Shown piece by piece: positions 1 through 11,081 of a stretch of DNA of 64,000 nucleotides. Made by a program: the position numbers and the translations under genes. The stretch comes from Copromyces sp. CBS 386.78. Taxonomy: Eukaryota > Ascomycota > Sordariomycetes > Sordariales > Sordariaceae. The stretch's first letter is position 1. Each line of letters begins with the position of its first letter. The stretch spans positions 248,001 through 312,000 of the forward strand of contig MU839117.1 in the NCBI GenBank assembly GCA_030685235.1, given 5' to 3'. The notes under the pieces were generated by a model, which saw only the letters and a program-made list of their open reading frames with translations, was not told where the DNA came from and searched no databases.

Positions 1-990
1 TATCACTTCCTTGCCAGCATCTGAATTCCATTTCTTAGTGTCTGCCTAGTACCAAGTTCTGTTGACGAAGCACATGCCGGGGGGATAGGACTGATTCACT
101 TACGTCTCGACGGAAGTTTGGTTATCGTAGTTGATGGTGCATGGAGAGTGATAGTAAGATTGCTAAGTAGTCTTTCTCGGCATCTTCCGCCACCCATTTG
201 CTTTCCACTTGGTATCACTTACGGAAGAGAAAGGATTGAGGCCTTGATAGTTGACGCACGAGCGGCAGCCCAAATACGCCATGTGGTTGGTGACCACATC
301 TACTATGAGATACTGACCACCATGTCAGCTTCTTGCTCAGTTACATCTCAACCGCTCAACTGTGTTTCCGGGTCAGGCGTGGGAGGGTAGAAGTCTTACC
401 ATGCCGCGGTCATGAAGCGCTTTGGAGAGCGTCTTGAGGTCGTCTGTTGTGCCAAATGACGGATTCAAGGACCAAATATCGGAAGCCCAGTAGCCGTGGT
501 AAGAAGACCTGAGTTTGAAGTTGTCCAGTCAGTATTTGTAAAGTGCCGTTTGGCGGTCGCGGCACTTCATGAGGGCCAAACATACCCATCTTTGGTAACT
601 CCATCAATCTGCTTGACGATTGGTGAAATCCAGAGAGCAGTGAATCCCATTCCCTGAATGTAGTCCAACTTCGAAATCAGTCCTCGCCATGACCCGCCGC
701 AGTAGACCTGCTGGGATGGGTCACATGGCGCACTGGTTGACAGATCGCTCCGAGCAAAACGATCCGTCACGACCTGGTATATAGACTGCTTTCGCCTACC
801 AGATATATTTGTTAGTCCATTCGCTCGCATGTAGTCAACGCCATTCTCCATTCTCCTAAAGGCTTATTACGGGCAAGGGATGGGGAGAAAAAAGACAATC
901 TCACCATTCTGAAGTCGCAAGAGCTCCGACTTGCACCGCCGCTGAGAGCAATAGTCCGAGGACAACACTCAGTTGACTTTGGAGCCTCAT
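1..990 (-). CDS. Secreted alpha-amylase (GH13), 5' part; gene runs off the window start
   Basis: Endo-acting starch hydrolase, secreted. I assign six exons: 990-905, 795-586, 508-400, 312-223, 162-104 and 20-1 (continues outside). The spliced N-terminus begins [12 protein letters not shown], a hydrophobic signal peptide ending near ALA, followed by [16 protein letters not shown], the usual fungal amylase start. Further family motifs in order are [33 protein letters not shown], the conserved region DVVTNHM, and [12 protein letters not shown]. All five introns have GT-AG borders and keep frame. The catalytic Asp/Glu residues lie downstream of the window. Intron 1 has two in-frame acceptors: at 796 (preferred, CTAAC branch site) and at 856, which would add 20 codons. 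Candidate CreA-type sites (SYGGRG) occur at 1098-1103 and 1359-1364, fitting carbon-catabolite control, but such hexamers are common. Fungal GH13 identity is secure; substrate subtype is not resolved. Confidence 0.93.
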
Positions 991-1097
991 TTTGGTGAAC
1001 GGTGATAGTTGAAGCGTCAATACCTAATCAAGAACCGGAGGTCGGTATTGTCTTGTCGTCAGTGAGCAGAGCTTACCACCGTTCTCTCGGAGCGGCG

Positions 1098-1118
1098 CCC
1101 CAGACCTTCTTTATATGC
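1098..1118 (-). promoter_or_regulatory. Putative TATA box and CreA-type hexamer of the amylase gene
   Basis: Read on the minus strand, GCATATAAAG lies at 1118-1109, about 120 nt upstream of the amylase ATG at 990. CTGGGG, a match to the SYGGRG CreA consensus, follows at 1103-1098. Position and orientation fit a core promoter; binding is inferred only. Confidence 0.45.
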
Positions 1119-1422
1119 CATCTTGAGCTTGAAGTTGATACTTGACCAGCCAGTACTGGCCAGCCAAATGACGAGCCTGATATGTGTAAGCCTCAAGTGA
1201 TGAGGGAGCATGAGTTCCAGGACGCCTCATGCTCCATGTCCAGGTCCAATTCGGGCCGTGAAACTGCGTGAGTGAGGGTGTATGTAAAGGTTCTCTCGAG
1301 GTCTTTACCTCGGAAGCTTGGAACTGTCCACGGAATGTGAAGCTCCTTTCGTGAGGTCCTCCACTTGTCTGGCTACACTAGACGGAGGTGGTGTTCGGTG
1401 CTGATGGAGAGGCCACTGCATC

Positions 1423-1699
1423 TACAATCTAATTTTGGTTTGTTTGTTAGCTCGGTAGGTACTCCTAACACACAACACAGGACGAGATACATCACGGACT
1501 GTCCCAAATCTCACAAGGACAAAACGAAATGGTTAGATACGAATTGGAAAAGCATTAGCAAATTCAATATGGCATATACAAGGTAAGATCACGCTTTAGT
1601 TAGGTATGGAACGACACGATTCAATCAGATATCAAAACACCTAGGAAGATTGACCAGAGGTCTCGAGCTAACAAACAAACAAACCAGTATTGGACTGTA
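1423..1699. mobile_element. MITE family A, copy 1 (277 bp)
   Basis: Terminal inverted repeats: the left end reads TACAATCTAA and continues with GGTTTGTTTGTTAGC; the reverse complement of the right end reads TACAGTCCAA and continues with GGTTTGTTTGTTTGTTAGC. The related copy at 44819-45159 has the same ends. No coding capacity. Both ends start with TA, fitting a TA-target (Tc1/mariner/pogo-type) element. Confidence 0.65.
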
Positions 1700-2451
1700 C
1701 GCATCTCTGGCTCAGCGTGGCTACCCCAGACGCCACACCCCGGATTCTTTAAGACCTAGACTATAGTAAGGGGATCGAAAACGTGGGGAGGGCATTACAA
1801 CGAGGTAGAAGGCCCGAATACCACAGTGTTGGTGAACATCCGGCCGACCACGGGCCGGCTGTAACGATGTTTGGCGATTTGCGGGGAAGAATCCAATGCC
1901 GACTGTGTATCAGATCTTGTACGCGTAGCCATTCATCGCGGTCTTACCTGATATATACCGAGCAAAAGCTCCGGTTGATACGCTACCTATTCGCCCTGCT
2001 CATGGTTGTAGCTGGCTACCAGCGAGAAAAGACAGAATGCCGCTTGCTTCTACAGTGACAGTGACGCACAGTTGCTTAAAAATCCTGCACAACAAGACAT
2101 TCTGCAGTTTGATCTGTTCATGTGATCATGCATCCAGTCCACCTCACGGCGATGCCCTCACTCCTTCCAATCCTACAGCAATTGTTTCTGGACCCCTCGG
2201 CCCTCGAGCGATCCTACGCTGGAAGGCGTCAATGATTTGGATTAGCCACCTCCTTCAAAGGCACTTGCTGCGCCATGTCCATAGTAAGATGAGACCTTTC
2301 CCGGCCAAAGAACACGTAAGCTCAACACTGAAAACCTGAAAATTTGAGATTGGGTCAATTGCCGAGAGGAGTTTATGGTGATTCATTGTACAAGTTTTGT
2401 TCCTTAGCAAACAAAAAAAACAAAAAAAACCGTACGGCACCGAGCCACGAA

Positions 2452-5350
2452 CTAGCCGTTACCATGCCCTTGCCTCTCCTCACTATTATGTAAGAAGGAC
2501 TGGTCTGGCTCATTTCTTGAAAAGAAATGAAAGGGTTGATCAGTTCCCCAGTGCGCAGTTTGAGTGTAGTTCTCGAAGGAATTCTGTTTGTAATCCGTCA
2601 TCAGCAAAAGGTGATTCTCATCAATTTCCTTATTGTAGGTAAACTTACCCAATCAAAGTTCGTGGTAAAGTCCAGCGTGCTGTTCTCCATCCCGGCACCA
2701 AACAGTGACGAGAACGGAGATGTATCGCCGGGTCCAGCCATCGTGTCGCCCAGGTAATCTGGCGTCAGGCCCATGCTCATAGTGCCTATGCCAGATGACG
2801 CTGGGTCGGCACTAACGTTCATGTCCAGTAAAGGATAGTTGGGACCATCAAGACTTTGTGCCGCATGAGTTGGTGAGGTTGGGCTTGCATCTATACCGCT
2901 TGAGAGCATACCCAACGTTATGGCAGCCGAGTGTTCTGGCCGCATCTCTTGCACTGGGGCTGAGAACTCTATCGTTTTCGCCATTGTAGGGATCTCGGTC
3001 GCGCTGGCAGGATACTCAGAGGATTGTGTGCCGTTGATTTTGTCCAGCATGATTTCTAGAACCTTGAATGCCTTGAGGGCCTCCATGGATACATCTGCCA
3101 GCCCCTTCCAGATGTCTCGGGTGACTTCAAGGCTCGCGATCATCTCGGCACGTTGCTCTGAAGTCCAAGGAGGGCTGGCTGGTGCCGTTTGTGTTCGGCG
3201 TAACGTGTTGTCATAATGTAGATCCAACACGATCAGCATGGCGGGAAGAAGGAACTCCTTGGTCGCTATAGAACTCACGAACCACTTAATGGAGCGGAAT
3301 CGACCTCCTGGTTGTGATTCACGGTGGAGCGTTGCCAGATGACCCAGGGACTCTAGGGAAGCTGAAATTGCTCTCAGCCGAGAGCTGTTATATCTGATGT
3401 TTTGTGTTGCCTTTGACATGTACCTTCTGTGAAGAAGACAGATAATTTTCTGGAACAGAATATCGATATTGAACCGCGCAATAATTAGCGTTAACGGATC
3501 GTGGGAGCCCAAGAGGGGTTGGAACCGTAGGTGCGGAGGCAGATTTGCTTTGATTTCACGCAGTTTTGCGTCAAAGCGAAGAACTTCATCGTAATGCACC
3601 GGATTTCGGATACGACCTGTTGCTTGCAAGATGTTGCCCAGCTCCAGTGCGAGCTTAACCTTGGCAATCATGTAGCTGATGTTGGTAGGCTCCGTATCTG
3701 GTTTTGATGGGGGTAACACCTTTGTGTCTGGGTGAAAATCTTCGTCGGGCAGGTTGTGCGGAAGGTCAGTGTCGCAGTCGTGTTCGTAGATCATGGTAGG
3801 TAGAGAGAGCTGGTGCGAGAAGAATACGTCGCACATCCTGATTAAGGCCCACGTTCTTCTTCTCATTTCCTAAACAGCAAAGCAAATGTCGAACAAAAGA
3901 GTCAGCCAAGCAAGTCATGTAGAGTTTCCCTTCAAGCGGCCTATACCCGTCTTTGGTTGAGTGAATAAAAAAAAAAAATCGACCTTACAGCCTGAAAAGG
4001 GGTGATAGAGGGAAACCATTTCGCATCTCTGTGATAGCCCATACGAAAGGCAATCCTCGTGACCTGTGACATAATCAACCACAGGCCGACGTCGGCATCC
4101 CACCGGGATGAATGTTCGGCAAAGAGGTAGAGAATCATGGTCTCCACGGTATACTCGGTCGGCCTCGTATAATCACCTACTCGGAGACATTGAACTGTCC
4201 GGAGTCGGTACTCAGTTGCCATTTCAAGTGTGCGGCCCTTCCATTCGGGCGGCTCGTCACCAACCTTGTGGTAACTCAACATGGCCAAGCACATGACAGA
4301 ATAGAGCAGGCCTAACCACATGATCGGTGTCCGAGACGGATCCAGCCAGTGATTGCGGAGTTGCTGGTGGAAGGTGGGTGGATGAATGATGTTAACGGCA
4401 TTATCCATCGAATTGAAGTACCTTCCGCAAAGAGTCAGGACTGTTGACTTGGGAGGCAACTCGGCCCTCAGTTCGACGTCGGTAGCAGGTGCTGACTCGA
4501 AAAGAAACGTGAGGCCTTCGCAAGCTGTAGGAGGCTTGCTGAGCATCACTTTCTCGTAGCTCTTCTCCAGGTCCTTCTTGTGAAGCGCAAAGTAGTTCTT
4601 GACCTCGGCGATGTCCGCCAGAACGGTATGCCAGTGGCCTTGTCCAATATACATGGACTTTCCTCTATCGGCATCCACCTTCAGAACACCTAGAGAGGTT
4701 GCCAGTCCATCGTCGATGTCACTCTCGCCCTCGTCATCTTGCATAGCGCCATCGTCTTCGTCGGCGTGTAGGAAGGCCGAAGAGCCGCTAGTTGTCGTCG
4801 AGCCAGCACCTTGTCCTCTAGCATGTCCACCAGCAGTAGCCGCAGCGTTTGCAGCAACAGCGGCCGGGGGCAGGTCAATATTTGCACCACCATGCACAAG
4901 TGACAGAACCAATCCTTCCAGCCTGTCAATACGGTTCTGCATGTCGTCGGGAGAGGCGCTTGCCTGGCCCTGACTCTTTTTCCGGGCCGGCGGCGTGGCA
5001 TAGAAGCACGAAGAGGCATCTGTCCCTCCTCGTTTAGTGCAGTTTCCGCAAGGGTGGTTTCTGTCACACTTTCTATATTCTTTCAGCAACTAGGCATAAT
5101 CAAAAGACGGTCTTACGCAGAGGGCCGTTCAGGGTGTTACTGGTCATGATGCTTACAACCTAGATTAGGTTACGTTAGTCGAGGTATAACTTGAACGAGG
5201 CGGCTGTCTACGGGAAGATGGAGTGGCTCACTTTCTCGACCGGCAAGGATAACAGCTGAGCGGTACTCTGTTCCGCTTTCGGACAACACGAAACTGCTCC
5301 TCGGGGGAGCGGCCGCCTGAGGAGGTGGTCGACGGTGGTGTGGGCGTCAT
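2452..5350 (-). CDS. Zn2Cys6 fungal transcription factor (852 aa)
   Basis: Nuclear DNA-binding regulator with a fungal-specific transcription factor domain. Proposed exons: 5350-5232, microexon 5159-5157, 5072-3989, 3869-2649 and 2583-2452, totalling 853 codons including the stop. The zinc cluster starts at residue 31: C-Y-P-C-R-S-R-K-L-K-C-D-R, then HPCGNCTKRG and a final C, giving the canonical C-x2-C-x6-C spacing. The L comes from the 3-nt microexon; with a single 159-nt intron the spacing would be C-x5-C. A probable dimerisation coiled coil follows (MQNRIDRLEGLVLSL), then an Ala/Gly-rich and acidic linker. The middle homology region includes RYFNSMDNAVNIIHPPTFH, RIAFRMGYHRDAKW and EMRRRTWALIRMCDV. 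The C-terminus is low-complexity, consistent with an activation region. The first ATG of the open frame was chosen. Target genes are unknown; adjacency to the amylase gene does not show regulation of it. Confidence 0.88.
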
Positions 5351-6888
5351 GATCCGCTACGTTGGATATGACGATTCAGGTGAGAAAGGGTTTCGGCGCC
5401 GAAGGGTCGTGGCACAAGGGGAAGTATGTGAGGGACCACGTTTGATCGGGCAATCACCTAAGGTGTCTCCGACGGAGAGTGGGCCGAGTCAAGCTGATTG
5501 TGTTGGAATTGGGGTTTACGAAGGGGACAAGCTGAGGCAACGTCGTGGGCAGCTGCCTGATCTTTGTCACAGCTTCATGATATTTGTAGGATGTTACCGT
5601 GCTAATAAAGTAGGGTCACACAGGCGCATTGCAGCCCTGGATGTACCGAAAGGATCAGGTACACCTTCACAGCCTCGAATGCAAGAGGTCGACCATTTAT
5701 CATCGACGGGAGGATTTGAGAGGAGGGGTAGGGTCATAAGCAAAATCAAAGCTAGGTTGGTTAGGTGGTAGCGGTTGTTGAACGTAAGGGCGTGTTCGGT
5801 AAACCAGTAAACGGCTTCAGTAAATATTTCCAGCATTTACTGGTTGCATTTACTGGGTTGTGTTCGAAACGCTCAGTAACAGTTTTGTCCGTAAATTCGC
5901 CCAAAAACCGGTCCAGTAAATACGTGGGTCCGAAATCCGGTTTGCGCTAGAGGTAATCAAAGTATACTATTTGCCTAGATTTACTGAGAAACATTTCCAG
6001 ACCGCTAACCCTCTGGAAATACAGACAGTAAATCGAATTTACGAGACCATTTCCGCCTGGCCCGTGCCACCAGCCGTAATGTCATTTACTGAAACCATTT
6101 ACTGATAGCCTTTACATGTTTTTACCGAACACGCCCTAAGCAAATGACGGGGCCTCGCGTCGAGAACGCTCCCGTCGACCTGTAAAGCAGTCGAGTATCG
6201 AGCGCAACAAGAGGCTGAACGTTCGTCAGCGCCTCCTTCCTCTTCATATTTCGGTCTTTACCACCCATTGTCAAAGATGCATCACCAAAGGTTATTGCTA
6301 TCTAGTAAACAAACAGGATATATCCAGCGAACCAAATCTCACACAGAATCAGTACTATTGGACCGTCCATGGCCACTGGGCAGTTTGCCCTGTTTTTGCG
6401 ACCACTCGGGAGTACAGGCAGGAGAAAAGGTGTTGCATTACTCGATCCGGCGATAAGCGCAACACCTTGGTCTAACGTGCACTGTCATTGTATGCCTAGC
6501 AGTCAGTTAACCGTTGACAAACCAAGAACGTCGCTTAGCGGTATCGTGTTGTGACTCATCAATACCGTCTCTTATCTCTCTCAGCAGTGCTCCTAATTCG
6601 TCTTCGGCCAGCCAATCTCATCTTTTTGTGCCTTTGAGTCTGGTGGTACGGGCTGTTTCTCGTGTAATTAGTGTTGTGACCGGCTTTTTATCGCCAGGCT
6701 TCCATTGCATCATCTTGGGTCGCAGGTACCTAAAGAGACTGATCAAAGCCGAGTCAGGATGGCATATGGGGGACAGTCGACAAGTTCATGGCCAGCTTCT
6801 TGCCACTACTCAAGACTGACAGTCGCTCAAGAACATGTATACAGCGGTTGCCCTTCCCCAGCAAGGAAGCTTCCGTGCATGTTGAAAT
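5351..6888. other. Intergenic region, regulator promoter to grx4 3' end
   Basis: Contains the 351-bp motif-rich MITE at 5787-6137. The rest (5351-5786 and 6138-6888) shows no supported gene or RNA. Confidence 0.5.
5787..6137. mobile_element. hAT-like MITE with CAGTAAA/TTTACTG array (351 bp)
   Basis: The left end AGGGCGTGTTCGGTAAA is matched by the reverse complement of the right end. This end type (AGGG(C/T)GTGTTC) is typical of hAT-derived MITEs. About ten copies of CAGTAAA or its complement lie inside in both orientations, clustered near the ends. I find no clear 8-bp target duplication. No coding capacity. Confidence 0.65.
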
Positions 6889-7745
6889 CTAGGACTGGCC
6901 CGCGGACGCATCGCCGTTCGCCTTGACACTGTATGGCTTGAAAAAGTTGGCGTCGTTCGCCAGCTCCTCCTTGACCTGCATTCATAGTTAGTCGGCTGTC
7001 TGTAGGACGACACAGAATGTGCTTCACGTACGATATCGAGTCCTCCCACTAGCTCACCGTCGACCCAAAGTTGTGGATAAGTAGGCCAATCCGCAAACTC
7101 CTTGAGACCCTGCCGTACTTCGTCGTCGGCTAGAATGTTAAAGAAACCGTACTTGACGGCGTTTTCTCGGAGAATGGCAACCAGTTGTCGCGAGAAGCCG
7201 CACTTGGGCTCACTGGGAGTACCCTTCATGAACAGCATGACCGGGGCGGCCTTGACCAGGTCACCCAGACGTCTGAACAGCTCCTCCTTTTGCTTCTCGG
7301 GGTCCTGAGGCACAACGTCGCCGGCCTGGCCCTCAGCAGTTGCGGCGCCATTTGCGGCGGCCGGTGTCTTCTCACTAGCTTCAGTGCCCGACTGCGCCGA
7401 CTTGTTGGCGTGGATCTCGATCGCGTTTCGAACCTTGACGGCGCTGCTTCCGCTGACCGTCTCCAAGACCTGGCCATTGCGGGACAGCACAAGGAAAGGA
7501 ACGGCCGTCACGTTGTACGTTTCGCTAATGTCGGACAGTTCTTCGGCGTCAATGGAGACCCAGGAGGTGGAAAGCGGCTCGGTAACGGGGTATTCGCTAG
7601 CCAATGTCTTGAGCACTGTCGCCATCTGGGCGCAGGGCGCAGCCCAGGGCGCGTGGAAGGAGACGATCAGAAGGGTGGAGGCCGGCAACGACGACACATG
7701 GTCGTTCCAAGCCTCGATACTGGTAATGTCCTTGATAGTCGACAT
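6889..7745 (-). CDS. grx4: Monothiol glutaredoxin Grx3/4 type (266 aa)
   Basis: Cytosolic/nuclear monothiol glutaredoxin that binds a [2Fe-2S] cluster with glutathione and relays iron status to GATA/HapX-type regulators and Fe-S delivery (family knowledge). Two exons: 7745-7032 and 6975-6889, with a 56-nt intron. Residues about 5-110 form a thioredoxin-like domain in which the redox motif is degenerate (FHAPWAAPCAQM). An Ala/Gly-rich linker follows. The C-terminal glutaredoxin domain carries FMKGTPSEPKCGFS with the CGFS active site, then WPTYPQLWVDGELVGGLDIV. The last exon supplies KEELANDANFFKPY. Length and Trx-Grx order match fungal Grx4/GrxD. Its 5' side faces the 2-kb region before the CYSTM gene. 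Confidence 0.95.
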
Positions 7746-8134
7746 GATGCGGGTTGCGCGGTTCAGATCTGGTCGGGGTGATAATGGCTCGACCGAGCGA
7801 GTTTCGAGGAGGTCTGGTGTGTTGGCTGTTTATCACGGATATCGGTGTCGCGCGTATGTGATCCAAGTGTTGAGGACGGTGACCAAGAGAAATGGATTTG
7901 GTTACTAGGCCAAACGAATCTAAAAGTTCCCCAGTGCCCAATGTGGATCGCCGGTTGGATATATCGAGTTGGCGGCGAGTTTACTTGGCGGTACTCGTTT
8001 TCCCCATCAATCCATCATCCGTGGCCCAAAAAACGTCAGCGAACTCGGCCTTGCCCCTCGTGGCTTTCAGGCGAGCCCCGCGGCGCCGATACGCTTACCT
8101 ACCTACAAGTAGTTACCTGTAAGGTGCAGCTCAC

Positions 8135-8290
8135 TACACCTCTGCTGGCATTCAACATGTTAGCGTGGCTTTTGGCAAGTAGCAGGAACTTTAATTTCAT
8201 ACAAGAAATAACTTGTTTAATAACACTGGACCCTTGAATACTGTAAGATGGCGGTACCGCGCTAACAAGTTAAATGCTGGCAGAGGTGTA
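8135..8290. mobile_element. MITE family C, copy 1 (156 bp)
   Basis: TIRs begin TACACCTCTGC at both ends and extend through GTTAGCG. The second copy is at 31093-31257; both share the inner stretch near AACTTTAAT and the right-hand GGCGGTACC. The ends begin with TA. Confidence 0.7.
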
Positions 8291-8697
8291 GGTACCGACC
8301 ACATATACCGTATCAATATTACATTACTAGCGCAAAACCTACCTACATATCACTGCATGCACACGCAGTACCGTTTACCTGCATAAATGGTTTTGTGTAG
8401 TGTGCATGCAGGTACACACTTGTGACCGTCTCCCGCACCAATTGCAGTGATTAATATGCGTTTTGCAGTGCCCCTGGAGTTGACTGCCTGTAGGCTATAT
8501 AATACGAAATGCAACTGGACTACATAGCGAGATATCCCGGTGCTGGAAGTCCTCTCAAAAACATGTGCATCCGAAACCCACCACCTACAGAACCTGAGTA
8601 GGCAAGGTATCTCTTTGAAAAGATGTGTAGATGGATAGTGTCATGGCTCACCTCCTGCACGCTCCTTGACATGCCTTATCTGTACGTGAATCCTGCT

Positions 8698-8770
8698 CTC
8701 TGATTGGCTGGATCCCTGTATATAACTATGCCTCCCCTCTTCGAGGCAGCACTTCCTCTTTCTTCCTTTT
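8698..8770 (+). promoter_or_regulatory. Promoter-like module without a downstream ORF
   Basis: CTGATTGGCTGG (an inverted CCAAT box) is followed by CTGTATATAACTATG (TATA-like), then a pyrimidine-rich stretch such as CTTCCTCTTTCTTCC. This is the layout of an ascomycete core promoter and leader, yet I find no credible ORF in 8770-9400. It could be a remote promoter of the CYSTM gene, a non-coding transcript or a relic. Confidence 0.3.
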
Positions 8771-9790
8771 TCCTCATCTTTAGTTATTTATCGATAACGT
8801 CAGATTATTCGTATCCCACCCTTCGAGATCTACGTGCGTGACAGATAGATAGAGGTACTACGACCCATTCGTTTGGAGTATATAGAGGTAGACCAAGGGA
8901 AGATTAAGTAAGAGGAGCAGCGTGTGGTATAAGAAGTAACAAAGTGCAAGACAGTGCGCGGCTCTGGATATATTCACTACTTGAACATACTTAGGGTCAG
9001 ATGTATGTAAGGCAGCTACTCTATTAAACTGTTTGTTGGGTGTGGGTTGTTCCTGCTCTTTGGGTTTGTAACAACCACTAGTTAGTTGTATCGTCGTGAC
9101 TGAACCAACGGTTCTACTGGGACAAGTTAAGGAGGACAGTCGTTCTTTAAAAGGATGCTGCTGTCCACTGTAGCGTACCTACGGTACCTTAGGTACCTTA
9201 GTAGACAAGGGAACAGACGTTGCCGGAGCTGGGCGTCTGATCAGATCGGCACGTTATTTCCGCACCGCTCCACTCTTGTTGCACATCAGGGCGCTTCGCT
9301 ACCCACCAGCCCACTAACTCGGGCTTGGATGCTCTTGGCGGGCTTGGATCGCTGCCACGCCGACTGCAGGGTCGACTCGCGGCTCAAGGCTCCCGGTTGT
9401 AGCCCGCCGGGCAGTCAGTGTCAGTTGCACTGCAGTGTGTCAGGTTGAGGTGTCATTCCATGTGCACTTGCGTCTCGCTGCCAGCCATCATCATCCCATC
9501 CGCCCCCGTTCCCGAGTATTTATATTCGTCTCGTTGCTCCCGCGTCCAAACGCCGCCTCACCGCCCCGCATTCACCTCCCTCAGTTCACCTGCCCGTCTT
9601 TTTTGTCAAGTGCCGCCTGCGTCTCCGTCTCCGTCCCCGGGCACCCGATCTGTATACCACAAACACCCCAAAGGCAACAGTCGTAATCGCACCCGCCTGA
9701 ACCTCGCTTCCTTAATCTTGGTGGCAACCGTGATACCTACCTGCTTCTACGTGCCTGAAGTGCCTACCATCAGGCCCAGCATCAACAAAC

Positions 9791-10158
9791 ATGTCGGCTC
9801 AGCAATACTACCAACAAGGCCCCCCTCCACAGGGGTATGGACCGCCGCCTCCTCAGGAAGGATATCCCCAATACCCTCAGCAGGTGAGTTTGGAGTTATA
9901 GGCAACAAGGCCACGGCGTCAAACCGCAAAAGCTAACCCGGTCATGGTCTGTTGCAGTCTTATGGTCAGCCTCCCCCACAAGGTTACTACCCTCCGCAAG
10001 GCCAAATGCAATATCAACAGCAGCCTCCTCCTCAGCAGAGTGGCGGCGGTGATGGGTGCTTCAAAGGGTGCATGGCGGCTCTCTGCTGCTGCTTCGTGGG
10101 CGCCGAATGCTGTGAATGCTGCGCTGACTGCTGCGAATGCTGCGCCGAGTGCTGCTAA
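9791..10158 (+). CDS. Small cysteine-rich CYSTM-like protein (97 aa)
   Basis: Two exons, 9791-9883 and 9958-10158, joined in frame over a 74-nt intron. The N-terminal 65 residues are rich in Gln, Pro, Tyr and Gly, with GYGPPPPQEGYPQYP-type repeats. The C-terminal 30 residues form a cysteine-rich membrane module: GCFKGCMAALCCCF, then paired cysteines at regular spacing (ECCECCADCC...). This is the architecture of CYSTM proteins (short Gln/Pro/Tyr-rich cytosolic tail plus Cys-rich C-terminal helix), small membrane-anchored proteins linked to metal or stress tolerance in fungi and plants. The cysteine pairs suggest metal binding or palmitoylation; this is inference. The ATG at 9791 is the only one that gives this composition. 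Confidence 0.85.
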
Positions 10159-10750
10159 GAGAGTGAGGATAGGCTTTCACGATCTCGACCGTTGAAGATG
10201 GATTTGAACACAAGCCTCTGAGAGATATTATTCTTGGAGCAACATGGGCGCATTGCCTGATGCGCAACACCACACAGGCACACACCAAGTACTCAAGATT
10301 GATGGCCGCAACATTCGTCAGCTGGATTGGCAAAGGAAAATTCCCTGACCACCGACATCACCGTCCATGGGTTGTCTGTCAGCGGACGGCAGCATACTCG
10401 TTTGATGGTCAATCACATTCTTAGTTGGGAAAGGGTTAAGGGGGCGTTGTGGATACCTCTAGGTGCACAAGCACTGGGTAATGATTAGCGATCACCTCGG
10501 TTTTCTTTACCAAGAGGTATCGGAGAGGAAGAGGGGCCTTGACTGGGTCAAGTTCACGTTAATACCTTGATTAATATCATGACTATTCTTGAAGCTCTTT
10601 TATGGTCTCCGTTAGTCTGTTCTGTTCTCCGGATGCTGCAGTCTAAGTATCCAAAAAGCTCTGTTTGCCTATCACTGTCGAAAACAATGTTAAAAGATGG
10701 GTAGAGGTTGGTGATACCGTGGTCTAGCAGGTACTTTCGTGTGGTGGCTA

Positions 10751-11081
10751 CAGTGAGAACCCCTGTAAATGCAACACCCTCTGGGAGCAACCCCCCTGCA
10801 ATTGCAACAGCAACCCCCAAAACACCCCTTTTTATTAGGGTAAGCGCAAACCTGCAATTGGTAACAGCAAAAATAGGGATTTGCTCTTAAGTTTGTATGG
10901 TAGAATACAAAAAGCGGGTCTAGTAGAGGGCAAATATTACTTGGCATGCTTGTTTTGGTGCATCTTTTCTAACGGGTTGGAGAGAAAGTGGTCTGTGCAC
11001 GGCACCACTTGGAGCAACCCCCCCTGTTCCAGCAACACTTAGGTCGAAATTTTGGTGTTGCTGGAACAGGGGTTCTCACTG
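10751..11081. mobile_element. pogo-type MITE with TA duplication (331 bp)
   Basis: TIRs start CAGTGAGAACCCCTGT on the left and the same 16 bases on the reverse complement of the right end; both continue with GCAACACC. TA dinucleotides flank the element at 10749-10750 and 11082-11083. The CAGT start and TA target fit the pogo/Fot1 group. AGCAACCCCCC occurs twice inside. Confidence 0.7.

Larger units (their letters stand above)
991..2451. other. Intergenic region between amylase promoter and regulator 3' end
   Basis: It holds the amylase promoter and one MITE (1423-1699). Short open frames here have no recognisable domain or codon pattern. From 1700 to 2451 I see nothing else. Confidence 0.5.
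7746..9790. other. Intergenic region between divergent grx4 and CYSTM genes
   Basis: Contains the family C MITE (8135-8290), a promoter-like module without an ORF (8698-8770) and pyrimidine-rich leader sequence ahead of the CYSTM gene, with TATTTATATTC at about 9517. Short palindromic runs of GGTACCTTA occur near 9180-9200. No other gene seen. Confidence 0.5.
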
